Notes: generated by a model from the sequence alone, not told the origin. Positions 10,864 to 21,688 are shown, counted from the stretch's first letter. The stretch: 64,000 nt of DNA from Chryseobacterium tructae (GCF_030409875.1 NZ_JAUFQR010000001.1:3286001-3350000), one strand, 5' to 3'. Numbers and translations: made by a program.

Positions 10864-11454
10864 TTATGTATTGCGCTCCATACAGATATAAGAAAAATTC
10901 TTTTTATCATAAAAAACTTCTACAAAAGGTTCATCCTGTAACCCGAACTGGAAAAGAAACTCCAGATCTTCATTCCATTGCATAGGTGCATCATCTTCCG
11001 GCCAGGTCATTGCCCATCCCCCCTGAAAAGCAAAAACTCCATCATTGGAGTAAATAGGATGAGAATCCATCCAGATATCAGTGTATTCATCTGTAGAGAA
11101 AGCCAACAAGCTGGAAAGATCATTCTTATCACCCTCGTTTTCAATAATCCATTGCTGAACTTCTTGATCTCCATAATGCATTAATGTTTCAAATGGCGGA
11201 TAGATTTCTATCTCTCTGTTTGTTAAAGCAGTATAAGCATTTAAGTCAATGGAATTTATATTAATCGGTAAAAAAGTGAATTCTTCCTGTTCTTCTATAA
11301 GCCCCATCCATTGATCTGAGTGTTTTACGATAAAACGAAGAGAGTTATCTTCATGGGTATAAGCTGTTTTTTCATCCTGATCATTAGCCAAAATAAACAA
11401 TTGGGCTTTACGGATTAGGGGTTGAGCTTTTTCCTTCAGTTGATTTATATTCAT
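10864..11454 (-). CDS. Hypothetical cytoplasmic protein (suppressor-of-fused/SUKH-like context)
   Basis: The 196-residue product has no signal peptide. It is acidic and rich in aromatic residues, with a central QGGWAMTWPEDDAPMQW stretch. I do not recognise a named family with confidence. It follows an SMI1/KNR4-type gene at a distance of 79 bases on the same strand, so it may be part of a group of small immunity-like or house-keeping proteins. Whether it belongs to that operon is inference. Confidence 0.6.
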   Translation of the reverse strand: MNINQLKEKAQPLIRKAQLFILANDQDEKTAYTHEDNSLRFIVKHSDQWMGLIEEQEEFTFLPININSIDLNAYTALTNREIEIYPPFETLMHYGDQEVQQWIIENEGDKNDLSSLLAFSTDEYTDIWMDSHPIYSNDGVFAFQGGWAMTWPEDDAPMQWNEDLEFLFQFGLQDEPFVEVFYDKKNFSYICMERNT

Positions 11455-11533
11455 AATAAGGAGTGAAAATGGTATTAAATAATTTTCTTTCGATTCAAAA
11501 ATAGCGATCTTAAAGTTCTTATTTCAGTTCATG

Positions 11534-12022
11534 TTAAGTTATAAAAGGATAATTTTCACTCAGCGTAGGATGAATACCATTCAACGCTTTATAAAACCCT
11601 TCTCTTATTACTCCTGGAATATCTTCATGTTCATCAAAATATGCGTCCAACTGCTGAATAACGAATGCCATCTGCAGCCACTGCTCAAAATTGATATTCA
11701 TAGGCTGCAACTTTTCATCGTAATCATGATCATAAAAAAAGACTATCCCTTCTTTATCCATAAACCATTGATCCCCTTGCCCATTTCCTGCAAAGCACCA
11801 ATGATCGGGCAATACAAATTCTTTATTGTTATTGAAGGCTTCCACTGCATTATATAAAATAGTTTCTGTAGAAATTTCCGTGGTTTTTATTAAAGTAACC
11901 AGTTTTTTATAGTATTCAGGGAAAGGAAAATCAACGATTTCAGGAAAGTTTTGTAAGTTTTCTTTTTCTTTGAGAATCTCTAATTCTATTTCTTCAATGG
12001 GCACTATTTTAAATAAAATCAT
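11534..12022 (-). CDS. SMI1/KNR4 (SUKH) family protein
   Basis: The 162-residue protein shows a SUKH pattern: an N-terminal helix, FPEYYKKLVTLI, then the core DHWCFAGNGQGDQWFMDKEG followed by IVFFYDHD and a final helix beginning INFEQWLQMAFVI. SUKH proteins include many immunity proteins of contact-dependent and polymorphic toxin systems, and also stand-alone cytoplasmic proteins. It starts two bases after the stop of the preceding gene (12025-12027), so the two are surely co-transcribed. No toxin gene is adjacent, so an immunity role is only possible. Confidence 0.8.
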   Translation of the reverse strand: MILFKIVPIEEIELEILKEKENLQNFPEIVDFPFPEYYKKLVTLIKTTEISTETILYNAVEAFNNNKEFVLPDHWCFAGNGQGDQWFMDKEGIVFFYDHDYDEKLQPMNINFEQWLQMAFVIQQLDAYFDEHEDIPGVIREGFYKALNGIHPTLSENYPFIT

Positions 12023-12024
12023 GG

Positions 12025-12575
12025 TTAGGCTTTGTCTGAAGTTTGTAATGTAAATTCAATATTCAAATGGTATTTTTTCACCAGATCTACAAAGGCCTGC
12101 GTAACCAATTTAACCCCTTTATTTCATCCTGAACAGCATATTTCACATTCAAGAAAAGCGGATCTTCAAAGGCAAGTCCCATTCCTTCAAAATCTTTTAC
12201 CATAGATGCTGATTTTAGAAATAAAGCAGCATATACAGGAATCAATTGCCCTTTCAGCAGGCATGGAATAAACTCAATTTCATCCTGAAGCTCGGTTTTT
12301 AAAATGGCAACTGCCTTCTCAGAAAACAAATCACCAACACCACCGGTATAGCAGGTGTAGATATCATATTGCTTCAAAAAATCATTCAGATTCAGGAGAT
12401 ACTGATCTGTAAACTCTTCCTTAATAGGGATACAATTGTTTCTCATCGAAAGTTTCCGACATTCAGGAAGTTGAAATTTATCAAAAATATCTCCTTTTTT
12501 ATCTATCACTGAGAAATAATAATCTTCTTTTGGATGAAAGGAAAACAAGGTATATAAATTCATATTTTTTTTCAT
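12025..12575 (-). CDS. Hypothetical protein, possible immunity-like (one-base frameshift near the end)
   Basis: The N-terminal 155 residues read as a compact globular protein (FSFHPKEDYYFSVIDKKGD, YTCYTGGVGDLFSEKAV, DPLFLNVKYAVQDEI). The frame then breaks in an A run near 12115-12125. Restoring one A continues as GVKLVTQAFVDLVKKYHL and ends at 12025, giving about 183 residues. The joined C-terminus directly abuts the SUKH gene, which supports the correction. I recognise no family. Confidence 0.65.
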
Positions 12576-12631
12576 GGGTATGAGCCGGATATATTCTCAA
12601 CTACTCAAAATGCTTATTATATTGCTATTAT

Positions 12632-13219
12632 TTATTTCAATAGTGAATCAATTTGCTCATAAAAAGAGTCTTTGCTGTAATCTGCTACTCCGGTATGGTG
12701 AAGGCGGATTTCTCCTTTTTTATCCAGTACAACAGTAGTAGGTAATGAACCATTATAGAGTTCTTCCGGAATACTGCCTGCAGGCGTTATAAAAGGAACG
12801 GTAAATCCTTTGTTCTTTATATAATTTTTCCCCAGAGCAAGATTATCATCCAGATTTACCGTAAGAAATACCATATCCGGATGCGATTTATATCGATCAT
12901 ACAATTTCTGAACAGAAGGAAATTCTGCCCGACAAGGAGGACACCATGAAGCCCAGAAGTTGATAAAGACCACTTTATTTTTAAGTTGAGAAGGATCAAT
13001 AAGAGTTCCATCTTCATTCTTTACCATCAAGCCGCTATAGGCCGCTACGTTTCCAGGCTTATCTACAGATTCGGAAATACTTGAATTAAGAATCCCAGTT
13101 GATGCTACCTGCCTCATCAACCATGCTTTGGCATCAGGATTCACCAATATAATGATCAATACAACCACCATAACAACCGTAGACCAATGCGTCCTTATCC
13201 ATTTTTTTAAATCTTCCAT
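12632..13219 (-). CDS. TlpA-like thioredoxin-family protein, membrane-anchored
   Basis: The 195-residue product has an N-terminal membrane anchor (residues 13-27) and an exported thioredoxin domain with FWASWCPPCRAEF, placing the redox pair at Cys93 and Cys96. The cis-Pro loop is GSLPTTVVLDKKGEI. TlpA/ResA-type proteins reduce extracytoplasmic disulfides, for example in cytochrome c or copper-site maturation. The gene is upstream of three small cytoplasmic genes on the same strand; a functional link with them is not evident. Confidence 0.9.
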   Translation of the reverse strand: MEDLKKWIRTHWSTVVMVVVLIIILVNPDAKAWLMRQVASTGILNSSISESVDKPGNVAAYSGLMVKNEDGTLIDPSQLKNKVVFINFWASWCPPCRAEFPSVQKLYDRYKSHPDMVFLTVNLDDNLALGKNYIKNKGFTVPFITPAGSIPEELYNGSLPTTVVLDKKGEIRLHHTGVADYSKDSFYEQIDSLLK

Positions 13220-13344
13220 ACTTATACCCTATAAACGTATTTAACAAAAATAGAATTTTTATTGCTTTCATAGCCATAGAAAACGATCCATCATCTCTAC
13301 TTTCTCAAATTAAAAGAAAAAAATAGAACAATTACTCTAATTCA

Positions 13345-13377
13345 TTGCTATGCTTCACATAAGTTACATTATATTTG
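13345..13377 (+). promoter_or_regulatory. Putative Bacteroidota promoter for the TonB receptor operon
   Basis: A TTG (13345-13347) lies 22 bases before TATATTTG (13370-13377), matching the TTTG / TAnnTTTG Bacteroidota pattern. It is about 165 bases upstream of the receptor start, implying a long leader. Confidence 0.5.
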
Positions 13378-13543
13378 TTCCCAAATTACTTGAATGAGGA
13401 TAAGAACGATGAAGCTGAAAATTAATTTATTCAATAACAGCACTTTGTCTGTAACTAATTCTCTATTCTTTCAACTAATCAACAGGAAACAATAAACTCC
13501 ACTACAATATAGAAGAGATCTACTACTTTTTTAATAAAAACTA

Positions 13544-15876
13544 ATGCAAACATCTTTTTTCAAAATTACTGCCGCCACTGCTGCGCTCTGTTTTAGCACT
13601 CTGGTGATGGCCCAACAGCAAACCCGCTCTGTAAGCGGAACAGTGAAGGATAAAAAAAACGGCGAATTGCTGATTGGTGTAACGGTAAAAGTAAGCGATG
13701 ATCCCTCGATTAACGTTGTAGCCAATGAATACGGATTCTACTCCCTTTCCCTTCCGGAAGGCGACCATACTATTATTATTTCCTATCCCGGGTATCGAGA
13801 TTTTGAACAGCAGATCAAAGTTGATCAAAATATAAAACTGGATCTTTTCCTTAATCAGGAAGAGCAAAAATCTAATGCTATAGATGAAGTCGTTGTTTCT
13901 GGAGTTAAAAAGGATAAGAATCTTTCAAGTGCCCAAATGGGAACGGAAACATTAAACATCAAAAGTATAGAAAAACTTCCTGTATTATTTGGTGAAAAGG
14001 ACGTTATGAAAACCATACAGCTTCTTCCGGGGATCAAAAGTAATGGTGAAGGAAGCAGTGGATTCAGTGTACGAGGAGGTGCTACAGACCAAAACCTTAT
14101 CCTTCTGGATGAAGCTCCGGTGTATAATGCCTCACATTTACTTGGTTTCTTCAGTACATTCAACAGTGATGCTTTGAAGGATGCCAGTATTATCAAAGGA
14201 AATAGCCCGGCTCAGTATGGAGGTCGTCTTTCTTCGGTGATGGACGTAAAAATGAAGGACGGAAACAACCAAAATTATAATGTCAACGGTGGAATCGGAC
14301 TGATTAGCAGCAGGCTGAGTGTAGAAGGTCCACTTCAGAAAGAAAAGTCCTCTTTTATTGTATCAGGAAGAAGAACGTACGCGGATCTATTCCTTAAATC
14401 TTCTAAAGATTATAAAGACAACAAATTATATTTTTATGATCTTAACCTGAAAGCCAACTATCAGATCAATGAAAATAACCGTATTTATCTTTCGGGGTAT
14501 TTCGGAAGAGATGTATTAGGATTGGGAGATACATTCAATACCGATTGGGGAAATACGACAGCCACATTACGATGGAACAGTATTATCAACAGTAAATTAT
14601 TCTCTAATACGTCCTTTATCTACAGCAATTACGATTACAAAATCAGTCTGAAAAATAATGAAAGTGAGTTCAACTTAAATTCAAAGATTCAGGACTGGAA
14701 TCTTAAGCAGGACTTTACCTGGTTTGCCGGGAATAAGCATTCTGTACGTTTCGGTCTGCAATCTATTTATCATACATTGACACCAAGCAGTGCTTCCGGA
14801 ACCATTGTCAATTCATATTCAAGAAGCCCTAGATATTCTTGGGAAATGCGGTATATATTAATGATGATTTTAAAGCAACAGAAAAACTTACCATCAATTA
14901 TGGGATGAGACTTTCTCTATTCAGTGTATTGGGTGGAGATACTTTCAATACGTATGAAAATGGTATACTTACAGGAAGCCAATATTTAGAAAAAGGAAAA
15001 TTTGGTAAAACATACACCAATCTTGAACCGCGTATTACAGCCAATTACCGAATCAATGAAGTGAGCAGTGTGAAAGGTGGTTATTCCAGAAACACCCAGA
15101 ATCTTCACCTTCTCAGCAACAGCAGCAGTGGGAATCCTACCGATCAGTGGATTGGAAGCAGCTATTCTGTAAAACCTGAGATTGCAGATCAGATCAGTGT
15201 AGGATACAGCAGAAATTTCAATAATAACAATTATGAAGTGAATGCTGAGATCTATTATAAATCCATGCAAAATCAGATCGACTTCAAAAATGGTGCTCAG
15301 ATTGGGTTCAGTACTGCAGCAGATGTGGAAAGTGAATTACTATTTGGAAAAGGAAGGGCTTACGGACTTGAACTTATTGCCAAAAAGAAAAGTGGAAAGC
15401 TAACAGGCTGGATCTCCTATACCCTATCTAAAACGGAAAGAAAGATTGATGGAATTAATGATAATCAATGGTACAACGCCAGAATGGATAAAACCCATGA
15501 TTTGTCTATTGTAGCGACTTATCAACTTAACCCAAGGTGGACTCTTTCCGGATTGTTCCTTTATAGCACAGGAAATGCAGTGACCTTCCCTGTCGGAAAA
15601 TATGAACTTAACGGGCAGACCATATTCCAATATAACAGTAGAAATGCTGACAGAATGCCTGCTTATCACAGAATGGATCTTAGTGCTACTTATGAACCGG
15701 AATCGAATAAGCGCTTCCGCGGATCATGGACATTCGGAATTTATAACCTGTACGGTCGTGAAAATGCTTACACCATTACTTTCGAAGACAATCCAAACAA
15801 TCCGGGAACAACACGCGCTATGCAGACTTCCCTATTCCGTTGGGTACCTAACATCACTTACAATTTCAAATTTTAA
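13544..15876 (+). CDS. TonB-dependent receptor with carboxypeptidase-like N-terminal domain (one-base frameshift)
   Basis: This outer-membrane active transporter has a signal peptide (cleavage near VMAQQ), a carboxypeptidase regulatory-like (CarboxypepD_reg) domain with GTVKDKKNGELLIGVTV, a plug domain (EKLPVLFGEKDVMKTIQLLPG and FSVRGGATDQNLILLDEAPV), and a beta-barrel ending in a C-terminal phenylalanine (NITYNFKF). The frame changes near 14842-14850, where one missing A splits SWE from NAVYINDDF. The corrected length is 777 residues, normal for the family. It is followed four bases later by a DUF4249 lipoprotein, a standard Bacteroidota pairing. The substrate cannot be read from sequence. 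Confidence 0.92.
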
Positions 15877-15879
15877 ATC

Positions 15880-16683
15880 ATGAAAAAAACATTCTTTATC
15901 ATATTATCTGCACTAGCCTTAACCTCTTGTGAAAAAGAAATTGATCTGGATCTCGCGGACCAAAGCGGCAGCATTGTCATTGAAGGAAACGTCACTGATA
16001 CCAAAGGTTCATATACTGTAAAAATTACAAAGTCTGTTGGTTTTGCTCAGCCCAATCAATATCCGGCTGTTACAGGGGCGCAGGTTATTTTAAGTGATAA
16101 CGCGGGGCAAACAGAAACGCTGGAATATGCTGGTGGAGGTGAATATAAAACAAGTACTTTTATGGGAGTCCCAGGCAGAACATATACGCTTAAGGTATTG
16201 GCAGAAGGAAAACAATATACAGCACAAAGTACAATGCCTCAGGCGGTAGAACTGGAAGGTCTTGTACAGGACACCTTTATGTTTGGGAGCAAGAAAACGT
16301 ACACGCTTCTTCCTGTATTTACAGATCCTGCAGAACTGGGCAACCGTTATCTTTTCAGCTTTACCATCAATAATTTAAGTAAAAAGTATATCAGTGTACT
16401 TTCTGACAATTTAAATAACGGATTACCGAATCAATGGACATTAGGGCTTCCTAATGATGACAATAAAGGCAGAGATCATGAAGTGGTGGTTGGAGATGTT
16501 ATTCAGGTAGAGATGCAATCTATTGACACCAATATATTTACATATTACAGCGCACTTCTTAAGATTTCAGAGGGTTATGGAGGCAGTGTTACTCCTGCCA
16601 ATCCGCCAAGCAATATCAGTAACGGAGCTTTAGGATATTTCTCCGCACATACTGTGAGATCTCTTGTTACGCAGATTCAATAG
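15880..16683 (+). CDS. DUF4249 family lipoprotein
   Basis: The 267-residue product has a lipoprotein signal peptide with lipobox LTSCE, predicting an outer-membrane lipoprotein. The body is beta-rich with GSIVIEGNVTDTKGSYTVKITKS at the start, as in DUF4249 proteins, which sit next to TonB receptors and probably help capture the substrate at the surface. It starts four bases after the receptor stop, so it is co-transcribed and likely partners it. A terminator follows. Confidence 0.88.
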   Translation: MKKTFFIILSALALTSCEKEIDLDLADQSGSIVIEGNVTDTKGSYTVKITKSVGFAQPNQYPAVTGAQVILSDNAGQTETLEYAGGGEYKTSTFMGVPGRTYTLKVLAEGKQYTAQSTMPQAVELEGLVQDTFMFGSKKTYTLLPVFTDPAELGNRYLFSFTINNLSKKYISVLSDNLNNGLPNQWTLGLPNDDNKGRDHEVVVGDVIQVEMQSIDTNIFTYYSALLKISEGYGGSVTPANPPSNISNGALGYFSAHTVRSLVTQIQ

Positions 16684-16702
16684 ACTTTCTATAATTACCA
16701 TA

Positions 16703-16745
16703 AAAACGGTTATTCCAACACTTTGGAGTAACCGTTTATTTTTTT
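16703..16745 (+). terminator. Rho-independent terminator of the TonB receptor operon
   Basis: Perfect 14-bp arms (16704-16717 and 16724-16737) with a six-base loop precede an AT-T run. Confidence 0.9.
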
Positions 16746-17214
16746 ACCCTATAAAGAGTAAGGAACATATTATTTTAATTTCCATTTCAAAGTACAACAT
16801 TCATCATAAACCTTGCTCTAGAATATCTCTTAAAAATAACTGGATAAAATAAATAAGTAAAAAAAAATAATTTAGAAAAATGTCAGCAACCGCTGTGAAA
16901 AACATGTCAACTTAAATTTTTATCCAGTGCTCTTTTACGTTCTTATTATGAGTAAAATTTTATATTTTTATTCTAAGAATCGTCTTAAAATTCATCCAGG
17001 GAAGTCATGATTTTAAATAATAATTACCCTTTATTTATAGGGATTATTAGCTGACTTCTGCCAGCCTTACCCATTATCATTCCTAATTCAAAATCTATTT
17101 TATTACTTTTGTAAAATTAATTCGTTCAGACAAAAAATAGGGTGATTTAGATCGGTTTAAAATGTGATTTAAGTTACAAACCGGACGTTTATTCAATAGC
17201 CTTCGTAAAACATT
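16746..17214. other. Intergenic region upstream of a Crp-type regulator
   Basis: No credible ORF is seen. A TACTTTTG box at 17104-17111 fits the Bacteroidota -7 pattern on the + strand and could drive the regulator at 17215, but no matching -33 element is obvious. Confidence 0.35.
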
Positions 17215-17901
17215 ATGATCTCAAAATTTATTTTCAACAATCAGTATCTTTTTGATGAACTTTCTCAATATGACAAGGATTTACTTCTCAAAGCCATGAA
17301 AACCAAAAACTACCGTAAAAATGAGGCTATATTCACGGATGGTACAAAACCTAATGGCATTTATTATCTTAACGAAGGAAAAATAAAAAAATACAAAGTA
17401 GATAATGATGGCAGAGAGCAAATCATTTATATCTATAGCTCCGGAGAATTTTTCGGATATTCGGCTATTTTGAGTCAGGAATCATATGGAGATACTACTT
17501 CCACCCTTGAAAACTCTGTTGTATCTTTTATTTCAAAAGACAGCTTTCTGGAAATCCTTAGCCAGTCTTCTGTATTTTCAAGACTTTTATTAAAATCTTT
17601 GAGTCATGAATTCAGTGTAATGGCTAATCTTATTGCGATTTTATCACATCGTACCGTCCGAGAGCGGGCAGCATTAAGCTTACTGATTCTTCACGACAAA
17701 TATAAATCCAATGACACTCCTGAAGAAGAAGTATTGATTTCCCTCTCCCGTGTAGACCTCGCCAATATGGTAGGAACTGCCAGAGAAACCCTCGCGCGAA
17801 TCCTTAATGATTTTAAACAAGAAAAACTCATTACATCGGAGGGGCGAAAATTACGTATCCTTGACTTCAAACAGTTGATTCATATTGCTAACTTTTATTA
17901 A
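17215..17901 (+). CDS. Crp/Fnr family transcriptional regulator
   Basis: The 228-residue protein has a complete architecture: a cyclic-nucleotide-binding-like domain (EAIFTDGTKPNGIYYLNEGKIKKY, SSGEFFGYSAIL), a dimerisation helix, and a full winged HTH with SRVDLANMVGTARETLARILNDF. The recognition helix TARETLAR resembles Crp/Fnr proteins. There are no clustered N-terminal cysteines, so an Fnr-type 4Fe-4S sensor is not supported. It is the longest and most canonical of the three Crp-type regulators in the window and stands alone. Confidence 0.93.
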   Translation: MISKFIFNNQYLFDELSQYDKDLLLKAMKTKNYRKNEAIFTDGTKPNGIYYLNEGKIKKYKVDNDGREQIIYIYSSGEFFGYSAILSQESYGDTTSTLENSVVSFISKDSFLEILSQSSVFSRLLLKSLSHEFSVMANLIAILSHRTVRERAALSLLILHDKYKSNDTPEEEVLISLSRVDLANMVGTARETLARILNDFKQEKLITSEGRKLRILDFKQLIHIANFY

Positions 17902-18030
17902 TCAACTTCCAACTCCATCTAAAGAGTCGACTTTATAAAAAATAAATTCCAATTTCAAAACCCCTACTGACATCCTGTTGTCATATACTCCTCTTAATTT
18001 TGTATCAAATTATTTTAAATATAAGATTAT

Positions 18031-18429
18031 ATGAAATTAATGTCGTTAAGAATCATTACAAAAGACATCAGCCAATCCGTTGCGTTTTATGAAAAAGCAA
18101 TGGGGTTAACTGCCCAATGGTATACTGAAGATTTTGCTGAACTTACAACCAATTCAATTACCATTGCTATCGGGAGTACCCGTACCATGAAGATGTTTGG
18201 TGGTGAACATCTCACTGAATCCAACGGGCAGATCAGTACAATCATAGAATTTATGGTAGATGATGTAGATAGTGAATATGAAAAGATTAAAAATTTGACA
18301 GATCATATTGTACAGGAACCTACAACAATGCCTTGGGGGAATCGGTCGCTCCTGTTTTGTGATCCGGATGGAAACCTGATTAATTTCTTCACCCCTGTGA
18401 GTTCTGAGGCAATTCAAAAGTTTAAATAA
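18031..18429 (+). CDS. VOC family protein (glyoxalase/bleomycin-resistance fold)
   Basis: The 132-residue protein is one VOC module pair. It begins with the strand MKLMSLRIITKDISQSVAFYEKA and ends with MPWGNRSLLFCDPDGNLINFF, where the Asp/Asn loop and beta strand follow the family pattern. VOC enzymes bind a metal and act on small electrophiles or antibiotics; the substrate is not known. It follows the Crp gene on the same strand by 129 bases, with a TAATTTTG box at 17995-18002 that may be its own promoter. Confidence 0.85.
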   Translation: MKLMSLRIITKDISQSVAFYEKAMGLTAQWYTEDFAELTTNSITIAIGSTRTMKMFGGEHLTESNGQISTIIEFMVDDVDSEYEKIKNLTDHIVQEPTTMPWGNRSLLFCDPDGNLINFFTPVSSEAIQKFK

Positions 18430-18954
18430 AGTGGGAAGTTATAAGTAATGTAATGATTATTCATTTAGATTCTATTTTCTGAATCCTTTGATGGCTTTAG
18501 ATATTGGATGAGAACTAAACCATTGATGATCATAAAAAAAAGGAGGCTTTTATTGCCTCCCTTTTCTTTTGTACTAATAACCAAACCTTGAATTTCTTTA
18601 TGTTAATTTGTGTTTTTTTCTTTTTCTCATTTGTTTTTTTCAAGAAATCCACGTTTTAAGGTCATTCATACACTTCTATATTAATCTCATCACTTGCTAA
18701 TTCATTTTCATCACTTGCGTTTTATATAACTATAGTTTATTATTTTTACAGTTATTTCAATTTACCAGCTTTAATGAAGTGAAAAAACTAAAAAAAGCAT
18801 TAGCAATTCATTTGGTAAATTTTATACTACAAAGTAACGACATCGCAGGATAATATCATCTATAAACCCCGTAGATACATATCGGACGTGATATAGATAT
18901 TTATCGATAAAATGAATTAGACAATGAAGAAGTGCGGAATAAGACTGCGGAATC
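18430..18954. other. Intergenic region between convergent genes
   Basis: It holds the terminator at 18535-18570 and then about 380 bases of AT-rich DNA without a supported ORF. Two copies of TCATCACTTGC near 18688 and 18708 are too short to interpret. Confidence 0.4.
18535..18570 (+). terminator. Rho-independent terminator
   Basis: GGAGGC (18542-18547) and GCCTCC (18555-18560) form a stem flanked by A and T runs. Confidence 0.8.
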
Positions 18955-19608
18955 CTATATTTTATGATGCGTTTTGATAAGGTCGATCAACTCTACAATA
19001 TTTTCTATTTTTAGCTTTTCAAAGATATTTTTTTTGATTGTACTTACTGTATTTTGCTTTATATTTAAATTATTCGCAATTTCCAGATTTCCATATCCAT
19101 CTGCATACATTTCTGCAATCTGCAGTTCTCTTTTGGTTAGGCTGCTTAACGGGCTTATTACATTTGGATCGTAAATAAACTGTACCAATAAATTTCTTGT
19201 CAGATCAGAAAAATATTCTCCTTTTTGGATAAAGCTCGAGATCGCTTCTCTTACCTCTTCCTCTTCACTCAGTTTGCTCAAATATCCATTGGCTCCGGCT
19301 TTGATAAACTTAAGTGCGTATGAATCCTCTTCAAGTCCCGTAAAAATAAGGATCTTGAGATCAGGGTTTATACTTTTCATTTGGGGTAAAATGTGCAGAC
19401 TGTTTCCTTCGGGAAAATGCGCATCAATAATAGCCATTTCAATTCCTTTGGTCTCTATCAGTTCTACCGCCTGCTGTAAAGATGAAGTATGATAGACTTT
19501 AGCATTGGGAGCAATATCACTAATAACGATCTCCATTCCTTGTCTTACAATACTGTGATCATCGGCTAAAAGGAATATGATTTCCTTATTTTCAATTGGC
19601 ATTTCCAT
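18955..19608 (-). CDS. Response regulator, NarL/LuxR type
   Basis: The 217-residue regulator has a receiver domain (ADDHSIVRQGM acidic pocket; AIIDAHFPEGN with the phosphoacceptor Asp) and a C-terminal LuxR-type HTH (LTKRELQIAEMYADGYGNLE, then NTVSTIKKNIFEKL). Its ATG overlaps the stop codon of the upstream kinase by one base (TAATG at 19606-19610), indicating translational coupling and a cognate two-component pair. The signal and target genes are unknown. Confidence 0.95.
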   Translation of the reverse strand: MEMPIENKEIIFLLADDHSIVRQGMEIVISDIAPNAKVYHTSSLQQAVELIETKGIEMAIIDAHFPEGNSLHILPQMKSINPDLKILIFTGLEEDSYALKFIKAGANGYLSKLSEEEEVREAISSFIQKGEYFSDLTRNLLVQFIYDPNVISPLSSLTKRELQIAEMYADGYGNLEIANNLNIKQNTVSTIKKNIFEKLKIENIVELIDLIKTHHKI

Positions 19609-21323
19609 TATTTATTATTGATATTTAAATTGATCCTGAATGTTACCTGTGTTCCTTTATGCGGTTTGCTGGAAACTGATATTTCCCCATCGAACAGCTC
19701 TACAATTTCTTTAACAAGATTCAGCCCTAGTCCTACTCCAAGGTTATCTACCTCATCTGAAACAGTTCCCTGATAATAAGGGTCAAAAATCTTTTTCAAA
19801 TCAGACTCAGAGATTCCTACTCCGGTATCTGCTACTGTTGTGATCAGCGTAATTTTATCAGCACCTAGCGGTTCTGTTGTCATCGCAAGATCTACCTTTC
19901 CATTTTCGGTATATTTGTTTGCGTTCCCAAGAATATTCATAAAGATCTGGTTAATTCTGATATTATCAGAGAATACCACTACCCCTTCGGGAATTCTGTC
20001 CGTTACTGCAAATTTATTATTTCTCGTTTCCAGATAAGGAGAAATAACCTTTACAATAGAACCAATCTCATCTTTAAGATTAAAAACAGATTGTATGAGC
20101 TTTTTTTCTGCATCCTGGTTCTTAGTATATTCCAGGATCTGGTTAGACTGCAGGAGCAAAGTACTATTGGTAAATTTAATTGATTTTAGATAATCTTTGA
20201 TTGTTTCATCACCTGTTGTTCTGTAAATCTTATCAATGAAAATATTAATAATTTTCAATGGTGATCTTAAATCGTGGCTCAACATTCCCAATATTCTGTT
20301 CTTGAAATTCAGATTGTTCTTGATTTCTTTATTGGCAGCATCAAGTTTTCTTTCATAGATGAAGGCAACTCTCGTAAAGTACATGATCAGAATAGATACA
20401 ATAAACATTAAAACCATCAGGCCAAGTACCAAATATCTTCTGATTTTATTATTATCAGAACTTTGCTTCGTATACTCCTTTTCAAGTTCTGTTTTGAAAT
20501 CCTTAATGGCATTTTCATATACATCAATCAGTCCGTTACTATACACCAATAACTTGCTGAAATTGCTATAAAATTGCATATTCTCACGCTGATTTTTGAT
20601 GGCAAACTGTTGTGCTTTCTTTACTTCAGCAGCATAGTGTTTATCCATCGACTTTAAAGCCTTATCCATTTCATTTTTTACATTAGAAATGTCTATCGTC
20701 TTGTGATTCGTTAAAGTAACGACTGTACTTTCCTTTTGAACATTTACCTTCCCTGTTATGGCATCTTTCAAACGCCCCATAAAGCCTTTTTTCTTAATGG
20801 TATCAGCATAGGTATGAGTCTGTACGCTTAAGTTTTCAAAGTCATTCTTATATTTTGCAGGCTCGTATTGCTTATCTTCTATCTTTGTAGGAGGTTTCAA
20901 AGAAGTTTCGTATACAGAATCAATAAGGGTTTTCAGCTTGGTGACTTTCAGGGTATCCATTTTCTTCTGAGCCAGGCTTTTTTTCAGCCTTGGGCTTGTA
21001 TTTTCATACTCCCCGATCTTATCAAAATTCTTTTTAAGTTTCCTTAATGATTCAAAATAGAGTTGCAGATCTTTATTATCCTGACTCACCATATACTTTT
21101 GGAGATGTTCCTGCGCATCCAAAAAATCTTTTCTTGAATTATCCGTAAGCCCACCCAAAGCTCTACTCTCTTCCAGCTGGGTTTTTATAAACTGCAGTTT
21201 TCTCTCATTCACAAACTCATTGTAAAAGAATACACCTATAATAATCTGTATCAATAAAACACACAGAATCAATGAGTAATGAACAACCTTCCTCAATTTA
21301 AAATTTAAGAATTTATATTTCAT
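19608..21323 (-). CDS. Membrane-bound hybrid-free sensor histidine kinase
   Basis: The 571-residue kinase has TM1 at about residues 13-31, a long periplasmic coiled-coil-rich region to about 300, and TM2 near 302-322. The cytoplasmic HisKA H-box is RILGMLSHDLRSPLKII. The HATPase domain has the N-box NILGNANKYTENG, G1 DTGVGISE and G2 GVGLGLNLV. The large extracytoplasmic stalk lacks a recognised sensor fold. It is the first gene of a two-gene operon with the NarL-type regulator. Confidence 0.95.
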   Translation of the reverse strand: MKYKFLNFKLRKVVHYSLILCVLLIQIIIGVFFYNEFVNERKLQFIKTQLEESRALGGLTDNSRKDFLDAQEHLQKYMVSQDNKDLQLYFESLRKLKKNFDKIGEYENTSPRLKKSLAQKKMDTLKVTKLKTLIDSVYETSLKPPTKIEDKQYEPAKYKNDFENLSVQTHTYADTIKKKGFMGRLKDAITGKVNVQKESTVVTLTNHKTIDISNVKNEMDKALKSMDKHYAAEVKKAQQFAIKNQRENMQFYSNFSKLLVYSNGLIDVYENAIKDFKTELEKEYTKQSSDNNKIRRYLVLGLMVLMFIVSILIMYFTRVAFIYERKLDAANKEIKNNLNFKNRILGMLSHDLRSPLKIINIFIDKIYRTTGDETIKDYLKSIKFTNSTLLLQSNQILEYTKNQDAEKKLIQSVFNLKDEIGSIVKVISPYLETRNNKFAVTDRIPEGVVVFSDNIRINQIFMNILGNANKYTENGKVDLAMTTEPLGADKITLITTVADTGVGISESDLKKIFDPYYQGTVSDEVDNLGVGLGLNLVKEIVELFDGEISVSSKPHKGTQVTFRINLNINNK

Positions 21324-21688
21324 ATTTACTGCCAGCTAAATTAACTCCCTATTTTCCTAAGTCTCTTTATTAATTTTAAACAATATAATATTATTAATAA
21401 AAATTTAATAATGTCAAAATATCATTCAATTTACAAAGTTAAATTAATTTTTGTCTATATAATAATATAAAATATTTGATAAAATAAGGCAAACCAGACC
21501 CTATTTTGCATCAAAAAACCTATAAAACCTCAGTTTTTCATTAATGTAATTCTGTTTTTTTAGAATAGATGTAAAAAACATACCTCTATCAAAAAAAAAA
21601 TTAAAAGATGATTTTTTAGGGATTGGGACTTTCAATGATTCGATAACATTATTATGATTAATGTTGAATATTGAATTTCACTGATCCA
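21324..21688. other. AT-rich intergenic region
   Basis: It separates two minus-strand two-component operons. It contains A and T runs but no ORF or clear terminator; I see nothing specific in it. Confidence 0.35.

Noticed and set aside
17104..17111. TACTTTTG as a certain promoter for the Crp gene
   Set aside because: It matches the -7 pattern but lacks a clear -33 partner at the usual spacing, so it was left as a comment only.
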